This document shows positions 19,846 through 31,334 of a stretch of DNA of 64,000 nt, piece by piece. The notes beneath the pieces were generated by a model. The model made no database searches. It had not been told where the DNA came from and saw only the letters and a program-made list of their open reading frames with translations. Positions within the stretch are counted from its first letter, which is position 1. Each line of letters opens with the position of its first letter. This DNA comes from Phragmites australis (lineage: Eukaryota > Streptophyta > Magnoliopsida > Poales > Poaceae): contig NC_084942.1 in NCBI RefSeq assembly GCF_958298935.1, forward strand, positions 14,143,501-14,207,500, written 5' to 3'. Made by a program: the position numbers and the translations under genes.

Positions 19846-21463
19846 GTTCCAGCTACCAACTATCCATAGTCTGGTGACATTACCTGAAGGGTAGCATGGA
19901 CTCTAGACCATAGCGATGGGACTCTTACTTGATTAAACTGTTGTTAGTGGATGTAAGCAAATTCAAAATTGATCACAATAATGTAAAAAATGTAATAAAC
20001 CTAAGTTTGCAGATTAGATATATGAAGATAATTGAGGGACTTCCCATCCATCTACCTAAGGTAATTATTTCTTACTTCATGAGACTATGGTAATATATGG
20101 CGGAGAAACCACAAAACGTGTCCCTGAGTATGCTAAATGACAATTTGAGAATAGCATGCAGTTGCAGCATAAGTTGCTGTAGCCACTGCATAACAGCTTA
20201 CAATGAACCCGGCCAGCACATAAAGTCAACAAGTTAGAAATATCTCAGCGTGGCTTGGTGACTTGAATCATTACCTTCCATGCACGATCCTATCCAGCTG
20301 TCCCATACATGTCTATCAATTTCAACAGAACAAACTAGAGCTCGAGTCGTACAATTGCATACAACTGTAATAAATCTAGCATCCTATTTTCCGCAAATCT
20401 CAGTGACGGCAGAGATACAAGTGTAATGCTCATATCAAAAAGAGATAATATCTCAGCCGTCATTGGGATTTACGGTAAGCAGAAATTTCTGAATTATGTG
20501 AGGGACATTTCAGACATAGTCTTTTAATCAAAATTTTAATGTCTCAGATGAAAATAACAGACAAATAAAAAAATAGCTGCACTGGAACAAGTGCCCTATT
20601 TTCTGCAACAAGAAACACCGCAATGGGAAGAACTTTCTATCTTAGATTGGACAATTGCTGGTTGGTTAAATTTGAAGTACAAATTTGAAAGCATGATGCA
20701 CTGGTTTTGCACTTGTCTCTTAAGGTGCCAGTAAAATCCAGTTGTCGGTCTGTAATAACATTTTCCCTTCTGCGTATGCATATTAAATCTTACACTTATC
20801 GAAGCCAGATATGCTGTTCAAATATTCCAACAACCCCCATGCATATCTATTTGCAAATTGATGGGACAAACAATATCTTCAAATGTAGTCTAGTACACAC
20901 CAGTCTTGTGACCCGGTTGGTGCCGCTGATAAAGTGCAATGCATGCATGGGTGGAGGAAACTAAGTTTGAAAATATTCCATGGTCTGTCACCTCATCACT
21001 AGTAACTGTACATGTGTTTCACACACACGTGAAATCAATTCAGAATATAACAATCTGAATAAGTAAAAAAATATAACATAATAAATGAGGGATTTGCATA
21101 CACGATGATTGATTCCAGTAGCCATCCGACACGGAGATGGATGATGTTCAGGAGATGGCTTTTCGTTATGTGATGATCATTTATCTTGATTTAAGTTTTG
21201 GAAATAGAGTGACAGAAGGAAAGAGAGCACACTATAATGAAGAAAATAGAGTAGGTGGATTGTTAATCGGCTAATTGATTGTGAGTTTCTATATTATAGG
21301 AGAGGGGAGGAGATGGTGGACCAACTTTAATTGTGGACCGTTTGATCGTGTAAGATGTACGGTGGAGATTGTTCGGATCTATCACCTCTCATCCATTTTA
21401 TAGGAGTATAGATATAAATGAGTAGCATGCACTCTAAACTCTACCGATGGGAATCTTACTAGT
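19846..21463. other. Low-copy sequence sharing blocks with 43600-44170
   Basis: No convincing gene. Blocks at 19846-20030, 20140-20250, 20830-20990 and 21415-21463 match, in diverged form, pieces of the region upstream of the DUF761 gene (for example ATTGATGGGACAAACAAT and AGTAGCATGCACTCTA). About 420 bases near 20998-21420 interrupt one copy and may be an insertion of unknown type. On the minus strand, 20140-20340 could encode a short exon-like piece (HVWDSWIGSCMEG) that I could not identify. Confidence 0.45.
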
Positions 21464-22154
21464 TGCAAAAGCGGAGCTGAAGGGATAGCTAATGCTAAGC
21501 GAAATGCCCGAAGGTCTAGTTTCGGTCCCGAAAGGCAGGAGTCGCCGGGGGCATCAATGAGGTCAACAGGACGAAGGCCATCAAAGGCGTAGACAAGGAG
21601 TGAAGGACCACCTGATGCGGGACGAATGGCCTGAAGGGAGCGAGGCCGAAGGAGAGCCCGAAGGTGGCCATCCATGCCGCCGAAGGGCTAGCTAACACGT
21701 GTACAAATAGACATGTATCACATCTTAGAAGGACATAACCTATAATAGTGTCACTACCACATAATCATTGAAAGCAGACGGTGTGTCACAAACGATTTCT
21801 TAGGACCCGCCACTGACAAAATATTCTCAGACAGTTGCTAAGACAGACGTGTCTGTAACAAGATAGCCATCTAGGTGTGACTGAACTCACATATGGTTTT
21901 TATAAATCCGTCTGTTTCTATCATACAGACACATATGACATTTAGAAAAACTCGTCTGTGATATTGTCACATACGGTTTCTCGTATAGACACAAACGGAT
22001 TTTATAAAAACCCATCTGTATTTAATAGCCTATAAACGTTTTCAAATTTGACAGCTCATCTCCCCTAGCTCTTTTAGCTTCACACACACACAACCTGCTC
22101 ATCTCCCAGGCGCTTTTGGCTTCCAACACACACAACCCACTCGTCTCCTCTCAA

Positions 22155-22680
22155 TATAAAGCAACAAGGAGTGTTCTTCTTCCTTACTCGCCATATCCTA
22201 GTGTTCCACTGCACTGAGAAGTGTCATCCTCACTCGCCATCAGTGTCAGAGAAGTGAGATCTTGACCGGGGCCGAATCCCTTTCACTGTACCAAGGTGAG
22301 TATTATATGGTTCCCATCGTTGTTTAGTTAGGATTTGTTAGGTTTAAATTGGTTCGATCTGTGTAACTGAAGGCAAAGCCTTGTTTCCATTGTAGATCTA
22401 CAATTGCGCAGTTCATGGCAATTAGGAGGTGGCAAGATGGGGTCATCCCTATGACAGCTTCGATGGTGTGAATGCTTGGCGTCGACTTTCGCTAGGTGGA
22501 TTTCTTTTTCTTTGCTACTGTGAAGGCCCCTTCTGTGTACCATGTTTATGATGTGAACCACATTCTCCATTCTGTTCTTCCGGATAGAAATTTCTTCATT
22601 GCTTTTCGTCACAATAGAGACATTTTTGTCAATTGCAAGATAGGCTTGAACCCATATTTCTTGCTGAACCATGGCTAGCA
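22155..22680 (+). pseudogene. Gene-like fragment inside the CACTA element
   Basis: A TATA box (22155-22160), a leader, a canonical donor (CCAAG|GTGAGT at 22296) and an acceptor (TTCCATTGTAG ending at 22395) form a plausible 100-base GT-AG intron. After it, an ATG near 22414 opens a short frame, and further open pieces include VYDVNHILHSVLPDRNFF. Stops and frame changes break it. I do not recognise the product. It may be captured host sequence or a decayed element gene. Confidence 0.4.
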
Positions 22681-23189
22681 GTTTGGCAGCAATGTAGTCT
22701 GTTTCTAGCTCATGTGTGAGCAAGTCAAGGTGCAGCTAGATCCAGATGACTGCGAGCTACTCATTAAAGATGATCCTTGGGTTGACGTTGTGCTAAAACG
22801 CAGGAGGCTGAGATGATGTCTATTATCTCGACTTTTTGAAAGACGGCATCGATCGACCCAAGTTTGTCGACCACTTTACGTCTCTCTGGAAGACGGTGTC
22901 GCCATGATGTTAATAATTTCATCTTTTTTGAAGATGGCGTCCATCGACCAATGATGTGATGTGCATCTGTGTGATGTTCTTAACCTTTGCGATATGTAAA
23001 TACCTGTGTTTTGTGTTCTAAACAATGTGCTATTGATGTTATGAACATTGTGTGATCGATGTTCTGAACAATGTGTCAATATGTTGTTTAATTTGTGAAT
23101 CATGAAGTGTGTATGCCATATCATTAGAGTAGTCAGGAAGCAAATTTGCCTATAGGGGGAAAAGGGTCACACAGACGAGTTTTTAAAAA

Positions 23190-24404
23190 GGGTTAATTGG
23201 ATTTATGCCATCGCAACTTGGCCGATTCAGAAGAATGCCACTCGTATTTTGAAACTTCAAAGAACGTCACCGTAACTTCGTTGTACTTTAAAAAATACCA
23301 TTCTCGCCATTTTAAAATGTTTTGGCCCTATTACGGCTACGTATTTCAATTCGTACACAAATACGGCTCCACAGGCCCACTTGTCATCGGCTCTCTCCTC
23401 TCTCTCCAGCTCTCTCTCCACTATCTCTTGCCCGCGCCGCCCGAGCTCCACCGTCGGCCACCCGAGCTCCATCTCCCTTCTGAGCTGCCGCGCTGCTCTT
23501 CTTCCTGAGCTCTGGCGTCCACCACCAACCCCTCCTCGGTGCACCGCCAGCCAATCCCTCGCGCCTACACCATCTCCCTCACCCCTAAAAGCTTTTCCCT
23601 CACTCAATCACATGAGTCCATCTCCAGAGAACCACCACCGCCGTCGCGCCCTTTCCGCCGAAGCACCTCACCATCACCGAGACACCTCAAACCCCCTCCA
23701 GCTCAACCGGAAGCTCGGTGAGCACCCTTGTACCCCACAGATGCTCGAGCCATGCCCCTTTTTCCTTTTTCGTCACTGGCCGGCCACCGCACCAGGCGCC
23801 ATGCCACTGTCGCCGCCTGCACGTCACCGAGCCACACCAGACACTCCGTCGAGCTGCCTACATTTGAGTGGTAGTCGTCGTTGATGGCGGGGATGAGGCA
23901 TGGTAGTCGCAATGGCCGGCGAGGAGGATCCATGGAGCCGGCTGGGAAGAGCCACAGTGGTCGCGGCGTCCGGCAGGGAGGAGCCATGGAACCGGTGGGG
24001 TGGAGTCGCGGTGTCCGACGGGGAGGAGCTATGGAGCCAGTGGGGAGGAGTCGTGGTGGTCACGGTGTCCGGCGGGGAGGAACCATGCTGGTTGTTGTAT
24101 GTGGTGGAGGAGTCATAGAGTCAGCAGGAAGGAGGCGTGATGGTCATGGTGGCCGGCGGGGAGGCGCGGGCGAAGCTTGGGTGGTGGGCGAGAGTGGAGA
24201 GAGCTGATGACAAGTGGGCCCGCGGAGCCATATTCGTGTATGAATCAAAATACGCAGCCGTATTGGGGCCAAAACGTTTTAAAATGGCGAGAATGGCATT
24301 TTTTAATGTACAACAAAGTTACGGTGGCATTCTTCGAAGTTTCAAAGTACGGGTGCTATTCTTCTGAATCGGCCAAGTTGCGATGGCATAAATCCAATTA
24401 ACCC
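23190..24404. mobile_element. MULE (Pack-MULE-like), TSD ttttaaaaa
   Basis: Terminal inverted repeats of about 210 bases (23190-23396 and 24204-24404) start GGGTTAATTGGATTTATGCC, and the element is flanked by a perfect 9-bp duplication TTTTAAAAA (23181-23189 and 24405-24413). Long TIRs plus a 9-bp TSD are diagnostic of Mutator-like elements. The interior encodes no MURA transposase; it is GC-rich, gene-like sequence. The element sits within the CACTA element. Confidence 0.85.
23397..24203 (+). pseudogene. Gene-like sequence captured by the MULE
   Basis: GC-rich DNA with CT-rich leader-like sequence (23390-23480) and a long plus-strand open frame (23381-23884) rich in Pro, Ser, His and Arg. 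A minisatellite-like stretch follows at 23895-24110, with repeats of the type GGCGGGGAGGA..CCATGGAGCC. An AGCTCG|GTGAGC donor-like site is at about 23717. The source gene was not recognised. Low-complexity composition means that the frames may be chance. Confidence 0.35.
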
Positions 24405-24713
24405 TTTTAAAAAACTCCATCTGTGGACAATTAACACAGACAGGTTTCAACAAAACTCGTATGTGATCCTTATTACGCACAGACGGTTTTATAGAAAATC
24501 CGTCTGTGTGAAACTGTCAGTAACAAGGCCGATATCACAGACACTTTTGTAGAGATGAAACTTATAACCGTCTATGATAGGGTTTAAAATCGATCTATAA
24601 TAACCTGTTCTGAGATAGTGTGTAGTGGTTGCAATACCCCCTAGAATATTCTGAGAACATTCTAAGAGACAGGGGCACTAATGCAATGTGAATTGGAGTG
24701 GTTATGGTATGGC

Positions 24714-24720
24714 TATAAAT
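24714..24720 (+). promoter_or_regulatory. TATA box of the gypsy A LTR
   Basis: TATAAAT in GGCTATAAATATC, at the same place as the TATA box in the sister LTR (11353). Confidence 0.55.
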
Positions 24721-24804
24721 ATCTCCACCCTGTTGATGTGATGAAATGAACATTTAATATACCAAAAAATACTAGTTCACTGTGTTGTGATTGAGATCCC
24801 AACA

Positions 24805-26155
24805 TTTGATGACGTCCGTGGGTATCAAACCCGCAATCACGTGGTGATCAAACATGCCGTTGAAGACTAGGAAGGGAAAAGCAAAGGAGCCGAAGGAAGT
24901 CGAAGGCGATCCGGCTAGCCCCGAGCAACGAGTAGGGGCTGAGGAGGCCGAAGGAACAGGTGCTTCATCCAAGGTCCTCGAATATGAAGTCCAAAGAGGT
25001 CATCAAGCTGGAAGCGGTGAAGGTCTCAAAGGAAAAGGTAGAGAAGACCGTGAAGTCGAGGCCTATGACAACAATGAAGTCCAATACAAGCGTTAGATAG
25101 ATGAGGCGACGAAGCAAGTGTGGGAACTACTAGAAGAACTCAGATCCCTTCGCTAGTCCATAGCTTCTCTACAAGGATCTTCAGGGGGCACATCGGAGAT
25201 AGGGATCCAGAAGTGGTACCCTGGTAGGCTTCGGGGGAGCCTGTCCAACAACGAACCGTAGATCCAAACTCCACACTGTCTCCGGACTGCACGTGTGGTA
25301 ATGGCCTCCAAGATTCAAGGTACCATGACTTCACTTATACAATGCCAAAATTGATCCAAGGGAGTTCGTGATGAGTTTCGAGATCGGAGTTGAATCTGTG
25401 GCAGGACATGACACAGCCATGGCCAAGGCCTTCATCATCGCCATCAAGGGGATACCTCTCTCGTGGTATACCTCGCTTCCTCAGGGGAAGATATATTCTA
25501 GGGAGCAGCATCGGGAAGCGTTGTTCTTACACTTCCAAGGAAACTATGCGGTTCCTGTCACTATGGGGGATTTGTTCACAGTGAAGAAAAAGGAGGGTGA
25601 AAGCTTAAAAGAATACATATGCCTCATTGTGTGATTGAAGTGTCAGACGAAGGGTCTAAGTGATGATACTGTGATTGATGCAGCTTGACAGGGGCTTCAG
25701 GCCAGAGCACTAGCATCATGACTAGCATGAAAGCCAGTCAAAAATGTGGATGAGCTCTTTACCAAAATGGAGGAGTATTCCAGGGCGGAGGAGGATGACT
25801 TGCTAAGGCATGCTGACCACACACCTTCAGAGCCCCAAAGGCATAATGCAAGGGACGAAGGCAAGCCTCAATGGAAGGAAAGAGAAGATCGGTTGAGGAG
25901 ACCCCATTAGTCCCCTAAGACGCAAAAGTTGCATAAGCCCTTTCATCAGTGAAGAGGCCATAAATGAAGTGTGTTCAACATCAACAAAGGCCAATGTAGT
26001 AGTAGCAGAAAGGATAGGAATTCAATGAGAGGTCACAGGAATGGAGCCAGACGCACCAGAACACTCTACTGTGTGATACATGACGAAGATGCCAGACATA
26101 CTACCAAGTTGTACCCTCGAGTGGTATACCATGTGAAGCCTCGATGTAGCTAGGC
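24805..26155 (+). pseudogene. gypsy A gag, broken
   Basis: Leader from 24805, then MPLKTRKGKAKEPKEVEG (24854 onwards). The retrotransposon gag core lies at 25368-25634: VAGHDTAMAKAFIIAIKGIP, then LSWYTSLPQGKIYSREQHRE, typical of plant gypsy gag. Further C-terminal pieces (LFTKMEEYSRAEEDD) lie in other frames. The YCVIHDEDARHTTKL stretch near 26070-26110 occupies the place of the zinc knuckle but lacks a full set of Cys. Several stops interrupt it. Confidence 0.65.
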
Positions 26156-27273
26156 TTTCTGCCCTTCTCATATGGCCTCATCATAGATGTATCACCCGCA
26201 TCCGTCGGCATGGACCGGAGCCTATCAGCCACAATATCCTCCGCCAGTAGAGTTGCCACCCCTGCTACCTCGAATGGCTATCGAAGCTCCTTCGGAAGGA
26301 ACAAGGTCAATACAAACCATTGGCCATCTCTGGCTGATCCAACTATGATTTTGAATCCAAGAGGCAACGAAGAGAATATATGCGAAGAGTAAATCATGTG
26401 GGGACCAACCCTCCATTCGTTAGGTCCCGATGGTCCCATGTCCCAATCACCTTCTTTCAGGAAGACATGTGAGCCATGGATTTCCCGCATACTAATGCCT
26501 TCATCACCACTAGGAACATGTCGATATTCGAAGTGCACCAAGTGCTGATAGATGGAGCGAGCTTGGTAGATCTGCTATTCGCCAAAACATTTGATCAAAT
26601 GGGGATAGCCAAGAGTCACCTTCGGCCTGCACCCCACTACTAGGCTTCGGGGGCTAACTAGTTGAGGCCCTCAAGCGAATTTCACTCCCAGTTACATTCG
26701 AAGTTTCAGAAAATTGTGAACGGAGGAGATATTGTTCGACGTGGTAGGTGTCCCGTACCAATATAGCACAATATTCGGAAGGGGGACCTTAGCTGGCTTA
26801 GATGCAGTCGTCCACTATGATTATATATGCATGAAGATGCATAGCCCGGAAAGAGTTATCATTGTTTGGGGGGGGGGGGACCAAATGGTAGCTTGAAGGA
26901 TCGAACATAGCAAAATTCCACGGCAATGAAAGGTGCACATGTTGTTCGAAGCTGATAGAAAGGAACAAGGGTTCCAAGCACCGAAGGCCAAGCCGGAGGG
27001 TAACACCAAGCAAGTCCCATTGCATCCAGAAAATCAAGACAAATGTGTACACATAAGTGTGGAGCTAGCGCCGAAGCAAGAAGCCAACCTGTTGACCACC
27101 CTTCGCGCCAACGAAGACATCTTTGCTTGGTTGACACAAGATTTAACAGGAGTATCGAGCATCACCTTAAGGTGGCACTGGTACTAAAGCCTAGGAAGCG
27201 GAAGCTTCAAAAAATGTCCCTCAAGCATCAAGTGGCTACTAAGATTGAAGCGAAGAAGCTCCTTGAAGTCTGA
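26156..27273 (+). pseudogene. gypsy A protease region, decayed
   Basis: A trace of the retropepsin-like region is seen near 26525-26610 (VLIDGASLVDLLFAKTFDQM), where a DxA-type active-site loop would lie. The rest up to the RT has stops in all frames. A nine-base G run lies near 26871-26879. Confidence 0.45.
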
Positions 27274-28008
27274 GTGATACGCGAAGTCATGCATCCAAAA
27301 TGGTTAGTGAACCCTATGCTGTTGAAGAAGAGCAATGGAAAATGGCACATGTGTGTGGATTTCATCGATCTTAACAAGTCATATATGAAGGATGACTTCA
27401 CTCTGGCCCGAATAGATCAGTTATTCAACGCAACCACGGGATCTGAGATGATGAGCTTTCTCGATGCATACTTCGGGTATCATCAAGTTTGGATGGCCGA
27501 AGAGGACAAAGCAAAAACAAGCTTTATCACACCCTCAGGAACCTATTGCTATGTCGGAATGTCGTTTGGCTTTTGCAACATTAGGGCAACCTTCTCACAT
27601 TTGGTCAGCAAAGTCCTCAAGCTGCAGCTGGACCGCAATGTGGTGACTTACGTTGATGATATCGTTGTTCATAGCCGGTGTGAAGGAAATCATCTGGTGG
27701 ACCTGGAAGAGACCTTCGAAAACCTCCGAGCGGCAGGTCTAGGCCTAAACCTGGAGAAGTGTACTATCGGAGTTTGCTTGGGTAGTCTATTGGAATTCCT
27801 AGTATCTCAGAGGCAAATCGAAGCCCATCCGAAGAAAATAAAAGCAATCATTGAGGTAGCACCCCCCAAATCGATTAAAGACACACAGCGTCTAGTTGGG
27901 AAAATGACTTTGCTGAATCATTTTATTGTCCGATCAGCAGAGAAGAGTTTGCCATTCCTTCGGGTACTCCAAGGTTCCGACCCATTTTGGCGGATCGATG
28001 AGCAATGA
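27274..28008 (+). CDS. gypsy A reverse transcriptase
   Basis: 245 codons open from MIREVMHPKWLVNP. RT motifs in order: GKWHMCVDFIDLNKS, FLDAYFGYHQV (the canonical Ser after DAY is replaced by Phe), SGTYCYVGMSFGF, VTYVDDIVVHS with both catalytic Asp residues, then LEKCTIGV and IEAHPKKIKAI. The catalytic core looks complete, but it lacks an upstream in-frame gag-pro. This is the best-preserved domain of the element. Confidence 0.85.
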   Translation: MIREVMHPKWLVNPMLLKKSNGKWHMCVDFIDLNKSYMKDDFTLARIDQLFNATTGSEMMSFLDAYFGYHQVWMAEEDKAKTSFITPSGTYCYVGMSFGFCNIRATFSHLVSKVLKLQLDRNVVTYVDDIVVHSRCEGNHLVDLEETFENLRAAGLGLNLEKCTIGVCLGSLLEFLVSQRQIEAHPKKIKAIIEVAPPKSIKDTQRLVGKMTLLNHFIVRSAEKSLPFLRVLQGSDPFWRIDEQ

Positions 28009-28169
28009 ACTACCTTCGAAGTTTAAAGGAGTATCTGATCACCCTCACTACAATGGCCAGCCTAGTGCCTAGCTCTGTCCTACTCCTATACCTTGCTGCC
28101 TCACCTTCGGCCATAAGTGTAATACTAGTTTAGGAAAAGAATGTCAAGGATGACCTTCAGCAACTTCCG

Positions 28170-28940
28170 GTGTACTATATCTTCGAAGCTTTGAGTGGCG
28201 TGAAGGAACGGTACATTGAGCTCGAGAAGATGGCCTACGCTGTGATCATGGTGTCAAGAAAGATGAAACACTACTTCACAGCTCACCAGATAACAATCCA
28301 GGCCTCATACCCTTTGAAGGATATCTTCGCGAATCGTGAAGCCACAGAGAGTATAGGAAAGTGGGTTGCCAAAATCTCCCCACTGCACATCACCTTCGTT
28401 GCGCGCACAGCCATAAAATTACAAGTCCTAGCTGAGTTCGTTGCCAATTGGACATCGTGCTCAATAGCACTACTTGAGTCGGAGTGTAGCCCATTGTGGA
28501 CCATTTACACTAACGGTGCATGGGGGGCTTCGAGCGCGGTCACAGCAGCCATCGTTGTCTCCCCAGAAGGGTCAAAGCTTTGTTACGCAGCTAGGCTACA
28601 CTTTTGCATGACGAACAACACAACAGAGTACAAAGCTATATTATTGGGCCTTCGGAAGGCGAAGGCCCTTGGGGCCAGGCGTGCCCTGAAAAAAACAGAC
28701 TTGTAGCTTTTGGCGGGTCAAGTTGATAAGTCCTTCCATACCAAAGATCGAAAGCTCAACAAGTACTTTCACTTAGTTGTGCGAATGCAGAAACACTTCA
28801 TAGGTTTCATACTAAGAGCTATTCTGAGGGGCAACAATGAGGGAACCGATGCCCTAGTGAAGGCTGAAGCCCAAGGGACCTCTCTACCCCCGGAGCTATT
28901 CTTCGAAGTGCTCAGAGCTCTGGTGGTAGGGCAAGATTAA
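28170..28940 (+). pseudogene. gypsy A RNase H and second RNase H-like domain
   Basis: The first block (28170-28470) matches RT-associated RNase H: LEKMAYAVIMVSRKMKHYF and ITIQASYPLKDIF. A second RNase H-like fold starts near 28490 with LWTIYTNGAWGASS, where the usual catalytic Asp before Gly is Asn, and continues with NNTTEYKAILLGLRKAKALG. A stop at 28707 splits it, and LVVRMQKHFIGF and NNEGTDALVKAE follow. Two RNase H domains in tandem are known for Tat-lineage gypsy elements. Confidence 0.7.
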
Positions 28941-29099
28941 CTTTTGGTACCCATGTTAGAGATAACAGAAAAGTATTGGCGTACCCCATTGTTGGCCTAT
29001 CTGCAGGATCAAACAACCGTGAAGATGAAACTAAAGCAAGGAGAATATATCATGCAGGGCGAGGAACATCTGAATTATCGAGGACAAGCTGTATAAGGG

Positions 29100-30180
29100 G
29101 GAGTGTGTGGGAAGATACTATGATGTGTGTCAAAGGCCGATAGCCAGGAGCTGCTTCAGGAAATACACCAAGGACTTTGCGGATGTCACATAGGCCATAG
29201 GGCCCTCGTATCGAAGGCATTTCAGCAAGGTTTCTATTGGCCCACAGTAGCTTTGGATGTGTAGACCATGGTTCGAACATGCCCGGGATGCTAGTGGATG
29301 GGGAGCCAGTTGCATGCCCGCCAACACCCTCTACAGACAATCCCTCTAGTGTGGCCTTTAGCACGATGGGAAATTGACATTGTTGGCCCCTTCCCTCGCG
29401 CACCCAGGGACCTCCGATATGCAATGGTAACAGTAGACTATTTCTCCGAGTGGATCGAAGCTGCACTCCTCGCTCACATCACAACAAAGAACATCCAACA
29501 TTTCTTCTGGTAGTCGATAGTGTGTCGATTTAGAGTACCACGCAAAGTCACCTTGGACAATGAAACACAATTTGACTCCTCACTGTTCAGAAAGTTCTGC
29601 GAAGATATGGGGGTGAAGCTATGCTTCGTGTCGGTCAGCCACCCACAGTCCAAAGGAGTGGTCGAGAGGGCCAATGGAAGTATATCCACCGCTTTGGCCA
29701 AACAGTTGGTTGGGCTGTCGAAGGGTAAATGGGTGGAGTTGCTGAAGGTCCTATGGTCTCTTCGCACATCAGCCACCCGGCCAACAGGGTTTACTCCTTT
29801 TTTCCTGTTGTTCGGAGACAAAGCCATAACTCTGGAAGAAGCAAAGACTCAATCTCTATGAGTTCTCTCTACCACCCCCAACGAAGAATCCTTGTCGAAG
29901 GACCTCATGGAAGAATCTCGTTTACTAGCGGTGGCAAACCTTGCAAAGTATCAGGATGAGACCAGAAGGTGGGCAGACAAAAAGATTAGCAACAAGGCAT
30001 ATCACCTCGGAGACCTCGTCCTTCAACGGAAACTCAACCATGATACAATTGAGAAATCTCAATCCAAGTGGGATGGACCCTTCATTGTGGTGTAGTCTCG
30101 AAGACCAGGGTCCTACCGCTTAGCCACATTGGAAGGCAAAGCACTCTCACACACATGGAAAGCGGATTTGCTCGGTAGGT
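29100..30180 (+). pseudogene. gypsy A integrase
   Basis: An HHCC zinc finger (about 29150-29290: IHQGLCGCHIGH, FYWPTVALDV, TCPGC) precedes the rve core. All three catalytic positions are visible: Asp in WEIDIVGPFP, Asp in VTLDNETQFDS and Glu in GVVERANGS. A stop lies between the first and second motif (after QHFFW), and another frame change lies near 29860. The C-terminal part (29892-30170) has KISNKAYHLGDLVLQRK and KWDGPFIVV. Confidence 0.75.
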
Positions 30181-30422
30181 TTTGGGTCTGATGTCAACCT
30201 TCAGCCACTTGAGCTAGCTATTTATATATCAGGTGTAGGAAGGATATATTTTTCTTTCTCCTAAAATGTAAAAGTAGTTTGCTTCGGAGTTGTACTCTTT
30301 TCCTTGCAGGGGAAACCCCACTTCGGAGGGCATACTTTTTAATGAGGCAGTCTCCTTGTGTAATCCCTTATGAATAAAGAAAATATATTCACAATACTTT
30401 GCATTGCTTCACTCTCAAAGGC

Positions 30423-30890
30423 TGATGTCTGAGGACTCACCTGTGATGAAAAAGGGGTGACGTCTAAGGACTCCCCTGTGGCTGAAGTTTAAGGACTCAT
30501 CACCTTGAAGATGCAACTAGCCTAAGGGCTCCTGAAAGCCGATGTCTAAGGACTCACCTACAACGATGCAGGGGCAAAGTCTAAGGGGTCCCCGTGTCCT
30601 AAGTATAAGGACTCATCACTCCTATCACGGAATTGAGTCTAAGGACCCCCGAAGGCTGATGTCTATGGACTCACCCACAATGATGCAGGGGTGAAGTCTA
30701 AGGATTCCCCTGTGGCCAAAGTCTAAGAACTCACTACTCCTATCATGGATTTAAGTCTAAGGACTCTCGAAGACTAATGCCTAAGGACTCGCCTACGACA
30801 AAGCTCGGGCAAAGTCTAAGGACTCCCCCGTGGTCGAACTCTAGAAACTCGCCACTTGGAAGATAAGATTCTATCGCAGGATTAAGCCTA
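30423..30890. repeat. Tandem repeats downstream of pol, about 117 bp
   Basis: The phrase GATGTCTAAGGACTCACCTA or a close variant recurs at about 30423, 30541, 30657 and 30775. Smaller AAGTCTAAGGACTCCC modules lie in between, so the array has a higher-order period of about 117 bases. Variable tandem repeats between pol and the 3' LTR are known in plant gypsy elements. Confidence 0.75.
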
Positions 30891-31082
30891 ACATCCCCCG
30901 ACGTAATGTGCCTAAAATCTCAAAGCATAGCTACGAAATCTCAATTTGGCAAATCGTAACAGTAGCTCAACATATATTTTATTGAATCATGAAAAAAATA
31001 CAAATTACAATGGAGACTTATCTGCGGACCCCGAAGGGTCATGCGCATGCTTCTCCCTATACTTGTGGCTTCACGCTAACTA

Positions 31083-31334
31083 AAAAGTGAAGCCACTCCT
31101 AGTGTCGAAGGGCGACTCTGGGTCAATGCTTGAACCAGACCAATCTTCAGAATAGATCGATTCCAAGGACCAGGACACCGCGAAGGCGCTAGTAATGAAG
31201 GCCTCTGGTTCTTTGCTGGGCTTCCCCTTGGGAGTCAGGAGCTCTTCCATGATCAAACGTCGTGTAGCCCTTCACTCCCTTCGGGCCGCTAGCACTGAAT
31301 TGTCAAAGCTCTCCCAAAATTCCTAGGTGTCAAT
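31083..31334 (-). pseudogene. Antisense gene of gypsy A, C-terminal exon
   Basis: On the minus strand it encodes EFWESFDNSVLAARRER, RRLIMEELLTPKGKPSKEPE and an acidic tail ending SGFTF-stop at about 31083. An AATAAA signal in that direction lies near 30978 (TTTATT on the plus strand). The reading continues, after the solo LTR is left out, into 39395-39600. Confidence 0.55.

Larger units (their letters stand above)
21752..24620 (+). mobile_element. CACTA element, TSD tgt, with captured sequence
   Basis: Starts CACTACCACATAATCA and ends GAGATAGTG. It is flanked by TGT at 21749-21751 and 24621-24623. Subterminal repeats related to CAGACGG/ACCGTCTGTG occur at both ends. It encodes no transposase, so it is non-autonomous. 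It interrupts the LTR of gypsy A and is itself interrupted by the MULE at 23190-24404. A truncated end of the same family is at 41985-42173. Confidence 0.75.
21464..24804 (+). repeat. LTR of the longer gypsy A element, split by a CACTA element
   Basis: The LTR sequence is 21464-21751 plus 24621-24804, ending GATCCCAACA. It aligns with the LTR at 7612-11462, including the TATA region and the stretch after TAGTGTAGTGG. Its 5' end is shorter than that of the sister LTR, so it is truncated. Confidence 0.65.

Noticed and set aside
20590..20790. Possible further exon of the WDR89-like gene
   Set aside because: An acceptor-like TTGTTGCAG is present, but the following codons do not resemble the WD40 protein.
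23881..24207. Gly/Arg-rich frame in the MULE as an RNA-binding protein
   Set aside because: The Gly/Arg repeats arise from the underlying minisatellite, and no RNA-binding domain is present.
30423..30890. CRISPR-like regular array
   Set aside because: The repeats are diverged, adjoin longer related repeats and have no unique spacers. They lie in a plant retrotransposon.
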